Source: Streptomyces alanosinicus (lineage in GTDB: Bacteria; Actinomycetota; Actinomycetes; Streptomycetales; Streptomycetaceae). From it: a stretch of 64,000 nucleotides of DNA. Every line of letters begins with the position of its first letter. Position 1 is the stretch's first letter. Made by a program: the position numbers and the translations under genes. This document shows, in pieces, positions 48,894-57,555 of this stretch. The DNA is taken from the NCBI RefSeq assembly GCF_014650595.1, contig NZ_BMVG01000001.1, forward strand, positions 372,001-436,000. The letters are read 5' to 3'. A model generated the notes under the pieces. It worked only from the letters and a program-made list of their open reading frames with translations. It made no database searches and was not told the origin of the DNA.

Positions 48894-48947
48894 CCGGACC
48901 GGTGACGGCCCCGTGACCTGGGCTGATCCGGGGTCGTTGACCAGGGT

Positions 48948-49235
48948 ATGAAGAAGATCACCGCTCTCGCCGCGCTGACCGCGGCCGGTCTCGGGTTCGC
49001 CGCCCCGGCCCAGGCCCATGACAGCGACCACGGCCGCATCAACATCGCCGGCCGGACCCTGTCCGGGAACAAGCTCTGCGAGCAGGCCCTCGGGCTCGTC
49101 CCCTTCGCCGTGCCGATGACCGGCCAGTCGGTGTACGACGCCTGCAACAACCACGACCACAACGGCCGCGTCCAGCCCCCGCACGGTCACGTACAGCAGT
49201 ACCAGGAGACCAACACCGAGTCCGACTGGGAGTGA
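48948..49235 (+). CDS. Small secreted protein (95 aa)
   Basis: A 95-residue exported protein. The signal peptide is clear (MKKITALAALTAAGLGFAAPAQA, cleaved near residue 23). The 72-residue mature part has two Cys (KLCEQ, DACNN) likely forming a disulfide, and His/Asp-rich ends (HDSDHGR, HDHNGR, PPHGH). It is not a chaplin or rodlin by pattern. AGGG precedes the ATG weakly. It converges on the GlnA2-like gene across a strong hairpin. The function is unknown. Confidence 0.78.
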   Translation: MKKITALAALTAAGLGFAAPAQAHDSDHGRINIAGRTLSGNKLCEQALGLVPFAVPMTGQSVYDACNNHDHNGRVQPPHGHVQQYQETNTESDWE

Positions 49236-49269
49236 CCCCCGGACCGACTCGGACCGGTCTCGGCAGGAA

Positions 49270-49310
49270 CCCGTGGGGGCCGGCGGTCCGTGACCGTCGG
49301 CCCCCACGGG
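49270..49310. terminator. Bidirectional terminator
   Basis: CCCGTGGGGGCC and its complement, with an extended stem to GGTC/GACC, form a 41-base hairpin (49270-49310) between the small secreted gene and the convergent glutamine-synthetase-like gene. Confidence 0.85.
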
Positions 49311-49343
49311 ATCGTTTCGCCGGAGAGCCGCTCCGGCCTGCGG

Positions 49344-50705
49344 CTACAGCACCGGCAGGTTCTTGCGCAGCTCGAACGCCGTGACCTCCGAGCGGTACTC
49401 GTGCCACTCGGCCTGCTTGTTGCGCAGGAAGAAGTCGAAGACGTGCTCGCCGAGGGTCTCGGCGACCAGGTCGCTGCGTTCCATCAGGGCGAGGGCCTCG
49501 CCGAGGTTCTGCGGGAGGGGCTCGATGCCCATCGCGCGGCGCTCGGCGTCGGAGAGGGCCCAGACGTCGTCCTCGGCGCCCGGCGGCAGCTCGTAGCCCT
49601 CCTCGATGCCCTTCAGGCCGGCCGCCAGCAGGAGGGCGTAGGCCAGGTACGGGTTGGCGCCGGAGTCGATCGAGCGGACCTCGACCCGGGCGGAGCCGGT
49701 CTTGCCGGGCTTGTACATCGGGACCCGGACCAGGGCGCTGCGGTTGTTGTGGCCCCAGCAGATGTACGACGGGGCCTCGCCGCCGGCGCCCGCCGTGCGC
49801 TCGGAGCCGCCCCAGATGCGCTTGTACGAGTTCACCCACTGGTTGGTGACCGCCGAGATCTCCGCCGCGTGCTTCAGCAGGCCCGCGATGAAGGAGCGGC
49901 CGACCTTGGAGAGCTGGTACTCGGAGCCCGACTCGTAGAACGCGTTGCGGTCGCCCTCGAAGAGGGAGAGGTGGGTGTGCATGCCGCTGCCCGGGTGCTC
50001 GGAGAACGGCTTCGGCATGAAGGTCGCCTGGACGCCCTGCTCCAGTGCGACCTGCTTCATGACCAGGCGGAACGTCATGATGTTGTCCGCCGTGGAGAGC
50101 GCGTCGGCGTAGCGCAGGTCGATCTCCTGCTGGCCCGGCGCGCCCTCGTGGTGGGAGAACTCCACCGAGATGCCCATCGACTCCAGCATGGTGATCGCCT
50201 GGCGGCGGAAGTCCATGCCGACGTTGGTCGGGGTGTGGTCGAAGTAGCCCGAGTTGTCGGCCGGGGTGGGGCGGGAGCCGTCCAGCGGGCGGTCCTTCAG
50301 CAGGAAGAACTCGATCTCGGGGTGGGTGTAGAAGGTGAAGCCCAGGTCGGAGGTGCGGGCCAGGGCGCGCTTGAGGACATAGCGCGGGTCGGCGAAGGAC
50401 GGGGAGCCGTCCGGCATGAGGATGTCGCAGAACATGCGGGCCGTGCCGGGGGTCTCCGCGCGCCACGGCAGGACCTGGAAGGTGGAGGGGTCCGGCTTGG
50501 CGATCATGTCGGACTCATAGACCCGGGCGAAGCCCTCGATGGCGGAGCCGTCGAAGCCGATGCCCTCGTCGAAGGCCTGCTCCAGTTCGGCGGGGGCCAC
50601 GGCGACGGACTTCAGGAAGCCCAGCACGTCCGTGAACCACAGGCGTACGAACCGGATGTCGCGCTCCTCCAACGTCCGGAGCACGAACTCCTGCTGCTTG
50701 TCCAT
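49344..50705 (-). CDS. glnA2: GlnA2-type glutamine synthetase-like enzyme (gamma-glutamylpolyamine synthetase)
   Basis: A 453-residue member of the GSI fold. GS motifs are retained (GFDGSAIEGF, PEIEFFLL, MPKPFSEHPGSGMH, NQWVNSYKR, NNRSALVRVP), but the adenylylation loop reads DDVWALSDAE, with Trp where GlnA has Tyr397. By position and sequence it matches S. coelicolor SCO2241 (GlnA2), reported to join glutamate to polyamines such as putrescine and spermidine, so detoxification or catabolism of polyamines is likelier than glutamine synthesis. The assignment is from memory of the family. Confidence 0.9.
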   Translation of the reverse strand: MDKQQEFVLRTLEERDIRFVRLWFTDVLGFLKSVAVAPAELEQAFDEGIGFDGSAIEGFARVYESDMIAKPDPSTFQVLPWRAETPGTARMFCDILMPDGSPSFADPRYVLKRALARTSDLGFTFYTHPEIEFFLLKDRPLDGSRPTPADNSGYFDHTPTNVGMDFRRQAITMLESMGISVEFSHHEGAPGQQEIDLRYADALSTADNIMTFRLVMKQVALEQGVQATFMPKPFSEHPGSGMHTHLSLFEGDRNAFYESGSEYQLSKVGRSFIAGLLKHAAEISAVTNQWVNSYKRIWGGSERTAGAGGEAPSYICWGHNNRSALVRVPMYKPGKTGSARVEVRSIDSGANPYLAYALLLAAGLKGIEEGYELPPGAEDDVWALSDAERRAMGIEPLPQNLGEALALMERSDLVAETLGEHVFDFFLRNKQAEWHEYRSEVTAFELRKNLPVL

Positions 50706-50949
50706 CTTCAGCTACCCCATCCTTGCTGGTCAGGCCGCCCGTCCCCGCATCCCGCAGGAGGCGGTCGGGCTCCTGAGCATCCCACCACAACACCATTTCA
50801 CGCGCGTTGCGGACCTTGATCGCCCGAGCGTCTTCGGCCTGAACGCCTCTCGTACGGCAGGTGTACTGCTGTGTGGCCCATCTTGCCTGCTCGCGGTGAC
50901 ATCCGTAACGGCCGATCCGCTTCCCACGTGAGCCACCCCACGTCCATTT

Positions 50950-50972
50950 AATTTGCATCTCAGATGCAAGTT
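50950..50972. promoter_or_regulatory. NsrR operator upstream of hmp
   Basis: TTGCATCT-C-AGATGCAA (50953-50969) is a perfect palindrome. Extended to 50950-50972 it has the 11-1-11 AT-ended form known for nitric-oxide-sensing NsrR sites, with one mismatch. It lies 65 bases before the hmp start. Confidence 0.75.
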
Positions 50973-51036
50973 TTCATGGCGTTCGGTCGGCCGAGCCGTT
51001 CTGTCGAGTTCAGTCGAGCCGTGAGGAGCACTCCCG

Positions 51037-52142
51037 ATGCTGTCCGAGCCGTCCGCGGCCACCGTCCGCGCCACGCTTCCCGCCGTCGGCGGCGCCATCG
51101 GCGAGATCACCGAGCGTTTCTACGCCGTCTCTTCGCCGACCGCCCCGAACTGCTGCGGGACCTGTTCCACCGCGGCAACCAGGCCTCCGGCGCCCAGAAG
51201 CAGGCCCTCGCCGGCTCCATCGCCGCCTTCGCCGCCCAGCTGCTGGAGCACCCGGAGCGCGGCCCGACGCGCTGCTCGGCCGGATCGCCCACAAGCACGC
51301 CTCGCTCGGCGACGCCGTCACGCCCGAGGTCGCCGCCGCCTGGGACGAGGTGTACTGGCTGATGGCGAACGCGCTGATCGCGATCGAGAAACGGCTCTAC
51401 GAGGAGAGCGGCACGACGGTCCGACGGCCGTGGGAGGTGGTGGAACGCGTCGCGGAGACCGCCGACGTCGTCACCTTCCGGCTGCGGCCGGCCGACGGCG
51501 CGGCGGTGCGCGGCTTCCGCGCCGGTCAGTACGTCTCCGTCCAGGTCGAACTGCCCGACGGCGCCCGGCAGATACGGCAGTACAGCCTGTCCGGGGCGCC
51601 CGGCGAGGCGCTGCGGCAGTTCAGCGTCAAGCGGGTGCGCGGCCACGCGGCCCCCGACGGGGAGGTCTCCCAGCACCTCCACGCGCGCGTGCGCACCGGT
51701 GACGTCCTGGAGCTGTCCGAGCCGTACGGCGACCTGGTCCTGGACGCCGCCGGCCCGGACACACCCGTGCTGCTCGCCTCGGCCGGCATCGGCGTGACCC
51801 CGATGATCGCGATGCCGGCCGACCTCACGGCGTCCGGCCACCGCGGCCCGGTCACCGTCCTGCACGGCGACCGCTCCCCCGCCGACCGTGCCCTGCGGGA
51901 CGAGCACCGCGCGTACACCGGAAAGCTCGCGGACGCGTCCGCGCACTTCTTCTACGAGCACGACGCCGAGCCGGGCACCCGCACCGGCCCGGTCGACCTG
52001 GCCGACGTCCCGGTAGCCCCCGGCACGCACGCGTACCTGTGCGGCCCCCCTCCCCTTCATGCGCGCGATACGCACCCAGCTGATCGGAAAGGGCACCTCA
52101 CCGGCCGACATCCACTACGAGGTCTTCGGACCGGACCTCTGA
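51037..52142 (+). pseudogene. hmp: Flavohemoglobin (nitric oxide dioxygenase), broken
   Basis: Conserved flavohemoglobin sequence is spread over three frames. It starts ATG 51037 with GAGGAG upstream (MLSEPSAATVRAT ... GEITERFY). The frame is lost near 51126 (one C missing before GTCTC; continues LFADRPELLRDL) and again near 51265 (one C missing). About 22 residues after KHASLG are absent near 51310. The FAD/NAD half is intact (RQYSLSG, ASAGIGVTP, YLCGPP) until an extra C near 52050 shifts the last 30 codons (MRAIRTQLIGKG ... EVFGPDL). All three shifts are at C runs, so sequencing error is possible, but the deletion is not explained that way. Confidence 0.85.
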
Positions 52143-52633
52143 CCGGCGAACGGCTGAGCCGCCGGCTGAGCCGCACCCCCCACAGGCGCCGCATCCGCCC
52201 CCGGCCCCCGGGAGATCCCCAGGAGCAGGCCCCCTGTCGGCTCCGCGACGATCTCCGCGACCGTCACCGGGTCCAGCGAAGCGAAGAACGCCTCCTGGGC
52301 CCGCCGCAGAGCGCCCCGCAACCGGCAGCCGGAGTTCAGCGGGCAGGGCGTCGGGCCCTCACAGTCGACGACGTCGCCGGCGCCCTCGAAGACGCGCACC
52401 ACCGCGCCCACCGACGCCGTACGGCCCTTCCCGGTCAGTGCGAGGCCGCCGACGCGGCCGCGGCGGGCGTCGACGAGGCCGAGGTGCTGGAGTTCGGCGA
52501 CGACCTTCGCGGCGTGGGTGTAGGGCACGTCCATGTCCGCCGCGACCTGGCGGGTGGTGGGCGTGGCGTCGGCGGCCACGGCCAGTCGCATCAGGAGGCG
52601 CAGGGCCAGATCGGTGGAGCGCAGGAGCCGCAT
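52115..52633 (-). CDS. nsrR: Rrf2-family nitric oxide sensor NsrR
   Basis: A 172-residue Rrf2 regulator. A winged helix-turn-helix (TTRQVAADMDVPYTHAAKVVAEL) is followed by the iron-sulfur cysteines C91, C97 and C103 (CEGPTPCPLNSGC), the same spacing as the S. coelicolor NsrR [4Fe-4S] ligands. The C-terminal 25 residues are Ala/Pro-rich and extended. Its 3' end overlaps the broken hmp gene by about 28 bases, convergently. It would derepress hmp when nitric oxide damages the cluster. Confidence 0.92.
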   Translation of the reverse strand: MRLLRSTDLALRLLMRLAVAADATPTTRQVAADMDVPYTHAAKVVAELQHLGLVDARRGRVGGLALTGKGRTASVGAVVRVFEGAGDVVDCEGPTPCPLNSGCRLRGALRRAQEAFFASLDPVTVAEIVAEPTGGLLLGISRGPGADAAPVGGAAQPAAQPFAGQRSGPKTS

Positions 52634-52807
52634 ATCACGAGCCTAGGTAATACGCATGCATGGTTCAAATTATCCCGGCATCCCCTCTTTGTGCGATCCC
52701 CCGCCGTTCTTTTGCCCTGCCCTCCCTACGGAAGTCGCCCCTGGTCCCACTACGATCAGCGAGCTCCACCCTTCCCGTTGCCGTCCCTTTCCCCAGAAGG
52801 ACACCTC

Positions 52808-53488
52808 ATGGGTTCCGCCAAGAACAGCAGCGCGGCGCGCAAGGCGCGCATAGAGGAGATGCGCCGCGCCGAGCAGGCGCGCGAGCGCCGCAGCCGCATA
52901 GTCAAGGTCGCCGCGAGCGTCGTGGTCGTCGCCGGTCTGGTCGTCGGCGGTGTGGTCCTCGTGAAGTCCCAGTCCGGCAAGAAGGACTCCAGCGACTCCG
53001 CCGACGCCGCCAAGGGCTCCTCCGGTGACACCGGGCACTGGACCGCCGGCAAGGACGGTGTGCAGACCTGGTCCGGCAAGCTGGCGCGGACACACGTGAC
53101 GACCGACGTGTCGTACCCGATGCACCCGCCGGTCGGCGGCAACCACAGCCCGATCTGGGCGAACTGCAACGGCGACGTCTACACCAAGGCGCTGTCGGAC
53201 GTGAACGCCGTGCACTCGCTGGAGCACGGCGCGGTCTGGGTGACGTACACCGACAAGGCGAAGAAGGCCGACGTCGACGCGCTCGCGGCGAAGGTGAAGA
53301 AGACGCAGTACTCGCTGATGAGCCCGTACGAGAACCAGTCGGCGCCGCTGCTCCTGTCGGCGTGGGGCCATCAGGTGGCGGTGAAGAGCGCGAGCGATCC
53401 GGAAGTGGACAAGTTCTTCGCCGCCTACGTCCAGGGGCAGCAGACGCCCGAGCCGGGTGCCTCCTGCACCGGCGGGGTCATGAAGTGA
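52808..53488 (+). CDS. DUF3105 membrane-anchored protein
   Basis: A 226-residue protein. A basic, coiled-coil-like N terminus (KARIEEMRRAEQARERRSR) precedes one membrane span (about residues 36-54). The exported DUF3105 domain follows, with MHPPVGGNHSPIWANC and VHSLEHGAVWVTY, whose His residues could bind metal (inference). AGAAGGA precedes the ATG. Its stop overlaps the DUF305 gene start (GTGA), and this pairing recurs in actinobacteria. The function is unknown; metal handling is one guess. Confidence 0.9.
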   Translation: MGSAKNSSAARKARIEEMRRAEQARERRSRIVKVAASVVVVAGLVVGGVVLVKSQSGKKDSSDSADAAKGSSGDTGHWTAGKDGVQTWSGKLARTHVTTDVSYPMHPPVGGNHSPIWANCNGDVYTKALSDVNAVHSLEHGAVWVTYTDKAKKADVDALAAKVKKTQYSLMSPYENQSAPLLLSAWGHQVAVKSASDPEVDKFFAAYVQGQQTPEPGASCTGGVMK

Positions 53489-54117
53489 CCCGGCGGCACA
53501 TCGGCTGGATCGCGGGGGCCGCGGCGGCGGTGCTCGTCGCGGCCGGCGCGATCACCTACGCGGCCGCCGAGGACTCCGGCGACCCGGGCCCGAGGACGCC
53601 GGGCGCGGAGTCGGCGGACGCCGGGTTCGCCCGGGACATGGCCGTACACCACCAGCAGGCCGTCGAGATGTCGTACATCGTCCGGGACCGCACGAAGAAC
53701 GACGAAGTGCGGCGGCTTGCCTACGACATCGCGCAGACGCAGGCCAACCAGCGCGGCATGCTGCTGGGTTGGCTGGATCTGTGGGAGCTGCCGAAGGTGT
53801 CGGCGAAGCCGCCGATGAGCTGGATGGGCATGGGTGACATGCCCGAGCGCGGGGACGGCTCGCTGATGCCGGGCATGGCGACCGACACGGAGATGAACAA
53901 GCTCCAGTCGCTGAACGGCAAGCAGGCCGAGGTCTTCTATCTGCAGCTGATGACGGACCATCACAAGGGCGGCATCCACATGGCCGAGGGCTGCGTGGCC
54001 AAGTGCACGGTCGGGGTGGAGAAGCGGCTCGCGCAGGGCATGGTCGACGCCCAGCAGTCGGAGCTTCAGGCGATGGCGCAGATGCTCAAGGAGCGCGGAG
54101 CGAAACCGCGTTCGTGA
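53485..54117 (+). CDS. DUF305 exported protein
   Basis: A 210-residue protein with an N-terminal signal/anchor (about residues 6-26) and a DUF305 four-helix domain. Signature motifs are DMAVHHQQAVEMS and MTDHHKGGIHMA, with Met-rich segments (SWMGMGDMPERGDGSLMPGMA) that suggest copper or other metal binding. It starts GTG overlapping the DUF3105 stop by four bases, so the two are coupled. The role is unproven. Confidence 0.92.
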   Translation: MTRRHIGWIAGAAAAVLVAAGAITYAAAEDSGDPGPRTPGAESADAGFARDMAVHHQQAVEMSYIVRDRTKNDEVRRLAYDIAQTQANQRGMLLGWLDLWELPKVSAKPPMSWMGMGDMPERGDGSLMPGMATDTEMNKLQSLNGKQAEVFYLQLMTDHHKGGIHMAEGCVAKCTVGVEKRLAQGMVDAQQSELQAMAQMLKERGAKPRS

Positions 54118-54349
54118 ACAGCGGGCAAGTCATTCCGTAACACAGCCGTAAGGACAAAGGGCTCAAATCACCCCACCTGACGGCCACTTGAGCTTCTCTT
54201 GACCTTTTCCTTCCCCTGGCATGAACGGTTCATCGAGAGAGTGACCCCCATCGTGTGATCCATTCACCGGCCGTACCGCCGCGGGCCGGCACGCGGACAC
54301 ATGTCGTATCGACCACTACATGCATGCGAACCGCATCGCAGGGGGTTAT

Positions 54350-56296
54350 ATGAGATCCAACCGCGCCAAGCTGCGCGCCGTGAGCATGGCAGCGACACTG
54401 CCGATGGTCGCCGGCGCGCTGGCGCTGGGCATACCCGCGGCGCACGCCGCGGACAGCCCCGCTCGTGACGTGCTGAAGGGAACCAAGCCTTTCTGGGCCA
54501 CGGCCAAGGCGGACAAGGGCGCGACCTCGAACAGCGCCCAGGTCAACGCCAAGGTCTATCTGGCCGGCAAGAACGCGGCCGGACTCGCCGCCTACGCCAA
54601 GGCCGTGTCCGACCCCAGCTCGCCGCTGTACGGCAAGTACCTGAGCGCCAAGAAGGTGCAGACCCGCTTCGGGGCCACCAAGGCGCAGGTCGCCGCGGTC
54701 AAGTCCTGGCTGACGTCGGCCGGCCTGAAGGTCACCGCCGTCACCACGCACTACGTCGCCGTCTCCGGTGACGTGGCCGCCGCCGAGAAGGCCTTCGGCG
54801 CCCAGCTGCACAACTTCGCCAAGGGCTCCAAGACCTACCGTGCCCCCGCGCAGGCCGCGTCGGTGCCGGAGGGCCTGAAGGACGCCGTCCTCACCGTCAC
54901 CGGCCTGGACAACGCCCCGCACATGGCGAGCCACGACGACACGCTGCCGCCGCCGGACGCCGTGTTCAGGAACTCCGGGCCGTTCTCCTCGTACTTCGGC
55001 TCCAGGACCGCGAGCACCCTGCCGGACGCCTACGGCCAGAAGATCCCGTACGCCATCAAGGGGTACACCGGCAAGCAGCTGCGCGCCGCCTACGGCGCCG
55101 GCAAGTACACCGGCAAGGGCGTCCGCGTCGCCATCACCGACGCCTACGCCTCCCCGACCATCGCCTTCGACGCGGGCACGTACGCGCAGAAGAACGGTGA
55201 CGCGGCCTGGAAGACCAGCCAGCTGCACCAGGCCCTGCCGGACGCCTACACCAGGACCACCGAGTGCAAGGCGGCCGGCTGGTACGGCGAGGAGACCCTG
55301 GACGTCGAGGCCGTGCACGCGGTCGCGCCCGACGCCGACGTCACCTACGTCGGTGCGGCCTCCTGCTTCGACGACGATCTGCTGGCCTCGCTCAGCAAGG
55401 TCGTCGACAACCATCTGGCCGACATCGTCTCCAACTCCTGGGGCGACGTCGAGGCCAACCAGACCCCGGACCTCGCGGCCGCCTACGACCAGGTCTTCCA
55501 GCTGGGCGCGGTGCAGGGCATCGGCTTCTACTTCTCCTCCGGTGACAACGGCGACGAGGTCGCCAACACCGGAACGAAGCAGGTCGACACCCCGGCCAAC
55601 TCGGCCTGGGTGACCGCGGTCGGCGGTACCTCGCTGGCCGTCGGCAAGGGTGACAAGTACCAGTGGGAGACCGGCTGGGGCACCCAGAAGGCGACCCTCG
55701 CGGCCGACGGCAAGAGCTGGACCAACTTCCCCGGCGCCTTCACCTCGGGCGCGGGCGGCGGCACCAGCAAGACGGTCGCCCAGCCGTACTACCAGAAGGG
55801 CGTCGTCCCGGACGCGCTCGCCAAGGTGAACGGCAGCACGACCGCCAACCGCGTCGTCCCGGACATCTCGGCCATCGCCGACCCGAACACCGGCTTCCTC
55901 GTCGGCCAGACCCAGACGTTCCCGGACGGGTCGCAGCAGTACAGCGAGTACCGCATCGGCGGCACGTCGCTGGCCGCGCCGACCATCGCCGCGGTCCAGG
56001 CGCTGGCGCAGGAGGCCCACGGCGGCAAGGCCCTCGGCTTCGCCAACCCGTCCATCTACGCCAAGTACGGCAAGCAGGGCGTCTTCCACGACGTCACGGA
56101 CAACCCGACGGGCTCCGGCCTGGCGGTCGCCCGCGTGGACTTCGCCAACGGCCTGGACGCCAAGGGCGGCCTGCTGTACTCGGTCCGCAGCCTCGGCAAG
56201 GACAGCTCCCTGTCCGCGACGAAGGGCTACGACGACGTGACGGGCGTCGGCTCTCCGGCCGACGGCTACGTCGCCTCGTACGCACCGAAGAAGTAA
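54350..56296 (+). CDS. Sedolisin-family (S53) secreted peptidase
   Basis: A 648-residue secreted serine-carboxyl peptidase. Signal peptide to about residue 34 (AAHA-ADS). The pro-domain (about 35-190) includes YVAVSGDVAAAEKAFG. The catalytic domain has E and D in EETLDVEAVHAVAPDA, an oxyanion Asp in SSGDNGDEV, and the Ser in GGTSLAAPT. The C-terminal calcium site is GYDDVTGVGSP. AGGGGG precedes the ATG. Such enzymes work at acid pH after self-cleavage of the pro-domain. It is monocistronic with its own terminator. Confidence 0.95.
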   Translation: MRSNRAKLRAVSMAATLPMVAGALALGIPAAHAADSPARDVLKGTKPFWATAKADKGATSNSAQVNAKVYLAGKNAAGLAAYAKAVSDPSSPLYGKYLSAKKVQTRFGATKAQVAAVKSWLTSAGLKVTAVTTHYVAVSGDVAAAEKAFGAQLHNFAKGSKTYRAPAQAASVPEGLKDAVLTVTGLDNAPHMASHDDTLPPPDAVFRNSGPFSSYFGSRTASTLPDAYGQKIPYAIKGYTGKQLRAAYGAGKYTGKGVRVAITDAYASPTIAFDAGTYAQKNGDAAWKTSQLHQALPDAYTRTTECKAAGWYGEETLDVEAVHAVAPDADVTYVGAASCFDDDLLASLSKVVDNHLADIVSNSWGDVEANQTPDLAAAYDQVFQLGAVQGIGFYFSSGDNGDEVANTGTKQVDTPANSAWVTAVGGTSLAVGKGDKYQWETGWGTQKATLAADGKSWTNFPGAFTSGAGGGTSKTVAQPYYQKGVVPDALAKVNGSTTANRVVPDISAIADPNTGFLVGQTQTFPDGSQQYSEYRIGGTSLAAPTIAAVQALAQEAHGGKALGFANPSIYAKYGKQGVFHDVTDNPTGSGLAVARVDFANGLDAKGGLLYSVRSLGKDSSLSATKGYDDVTGVGSPADGYVASYAPKK

Positions 56297-56312
56297 CGCT
56301 CCGCCGAGCAGG

Positions 56313-56348
56313 AGGGGGCGTGGGGTCCTGCGGGACCTCACGCCCCCT
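56313..56348 (+). terminator. Sedolisin gene terminator
   Basis: AGGGGGCGTG (56313-56322) pairs with CACGCCCCCT (56339-56348), with an inner GGTCC/GGACC stem, followed by TT. Confidence 0.88.
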
Positions 56349-56522
56349 TTGCGTTACCGGGAGCACTACCACGAAGTCCGGCTGCGTGTAACCGAGTTGC
56401 CGGCCGACGTCATCGGCCGCCTCGGCGAGGGCACCCCGGTGACCGAGGTGACCGGTCCGGCCCCGCACGCACCGCTTAGCACGGCTCCCCCCACCGTGTC
56501 CGCAGCGACACGCTTCGCATGA
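56349..56522 (+). pseudogene. Possible gene remnant (57 codons)
   Basis: From a TTG at 56349 the frame reads RYREHYHEVRLRVTELPADVIGR and on to a stop at 56520-56522. Codon bias is coding-like up to about 56480, but there is no ribosome-binding site, and it begins inside a terminator. The last part overlaps a CTCCCCCCACC/GGTGGGGGAG hairpin. It looks like the C-terminal piece of a lost gene, or a chance frame. Confidence 0.35.
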
Positions 56523-56559
56523 GGGTGGGGGAGTGCCGGAGAATCACTCTAAGGGCCTA

Positions 56560-56700
56560 ATGGCATATCAATAGCGGTTGTTTTCAAGCCAATTGACTCC
56601 CACTTCCCCCGCCCACGGAGCCTGAAATGCCCCCGATCGGCACTATCGCGGCCGCCTTCCGGTATCGCACTTAAATCGTCTCTTATTACTTTTGTTCTCA
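56560..56700 (+). promoter_or_regulatory. A+T-rich promoter region
   Basis: This stretch (including TAATGGCATATCAATAG and TTAAATCGTCTCTTATTAC) is clearly richer in A+T than its surroundings and precedes the secreted-protein gene at 56749. TTGACT (about 56590) is a possible -35, but no single confident promoter was assigned. A GCCGGC-TGACGG-GCCGGC hairpin follows at 56702-56719 in the leader. Confidence 0.45.
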
Positions 56701-56748
56701 CGCCGGCTGACGGGCCGGCATCTCCGAGACAGAGACAGGTGAAGAGAC

Positions 56749-57243
56749 ATGAAGCTCGCCCGTTCCAATATGGTGACCGCCGCTGTCGCGGGAGCGGCAG
56801 CCCTCGTCGCGACCGGCATCACCTACGCCTCGGCCGCCTCCGTCCCGGCGCCCGAGGCAGCCCCGACAGCTGCCGCCGGCGCGCCCCGCGACGGCGGTAC
56901 GCAGAGCAAGGGCAACGAGGGTGGCGGCGAGAGGCGGAAGGAGGGCCGGATCCAGGTCAACGAGCGGTCCTACTCCAGCCACCCCGGCGACTGCATCACC
57001 GTCATCAGCGGCCTGGGCGCCAAGACCCTGAACATCCGCAACGACAGCGACAAGACCGTCGAGGTCTTCCGCGGGGCGGTCTGCGACAACGGCGGTCCCA
57101 TCGCCACCGTCGGCGCCCACAGCGACAGCTTCGGCGTGCGTGCCTGCCCGCCCGAGGGCATCGACGTCGAGGACGGCGTCGTGGCCAGCTTCCGCGTGGT
57201 CCGGCACCACGACGGCCACGACGACCACGACGACGACAACTAG
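56749..57243 (+). CDS. Secreted Cys-paired protein with His/Asp tail (164 aa)
   Basis: A 164-residue exported protein. Signal peptide to about residue 30 (YASAAS). A charged low-complexity linker (about 30-68) follows, then a compact domain with three Cys (HPGDCITVIS, AVCDNGG, RACPPEG). The acidic, His-rich tail HHDGHDDHDDDN may bind divalent metal. The conserved pattern ITVISGLGAKTLNIRNDS suggests a beta-sandwich. No family is named with confidence. A hairpin lies after the stop. Confidence 0.78.
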   Translation: MKLARSNMVTAAVAGAAALVATGITYASAASVPAPEAAPTAAAGAPRDGGTQSKGNEGGGERRKEGRIQVNERSYSSHPGDCITVISGLGAKTLNIRNDSDKTVEVFRGAVCDNGGPIATVGAHSDSFGVRACPPEGIDVEDGVVASFRVVRHHDGHDDHDDDN

Positions 57244-57269
57244 TCAGAGGCCGACCGCATGATACGGAC

Positions 57270-57296
57270 CCCCGGCCCGCCGGTATCGGGCCGGGG
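57270..57296 (+). terminator. Terminator after secreted gene
   Basis: CCCCGGCCCG (57270-57279) pairs with CGGGCCGGGG (57287-57296) over a 7-base loop, 27 bases after the stop. The rest of the gap to 57555 shows nothing recognisable. Confidence 0.8.
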
Positions 57297-57555
57297 TTGC
57301 CGTCCCGACCATTGTCCGACCGTCTCTCGCCGTGCACACCCTGTCCGAGCCGACCGTCAGGCACCGCAGCCCGGCGGCCGGCCGGCCGGACTCGCCTTCA
57401 CCAGCCAACCCTTCTGGTGTCTTGCGTCCGAACGCCGCCCGTCCTTCCGGCGTTCCGCCACCCCCGACCGGGTGACAGACGACGCATGCGGCGTTCCGGG
57501 GCGTGCACGGCAGAGTGGCCCCTCCCCCGCACACCGCGGGCTGAGCGAGGTGAAC

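Noticed and set aside
50895..50920. GlnR operator before the GlnA2-like gene (GTGACATCCGTAAC)
   Set aside because: The two half-boxes are four bases apart instead of the required six.
54215..54240. PHO box before the sedolisin gene (GTTCATCGAGA)
   Set aside because: Only one unit is present and the adjoining sequence does not repeat it.
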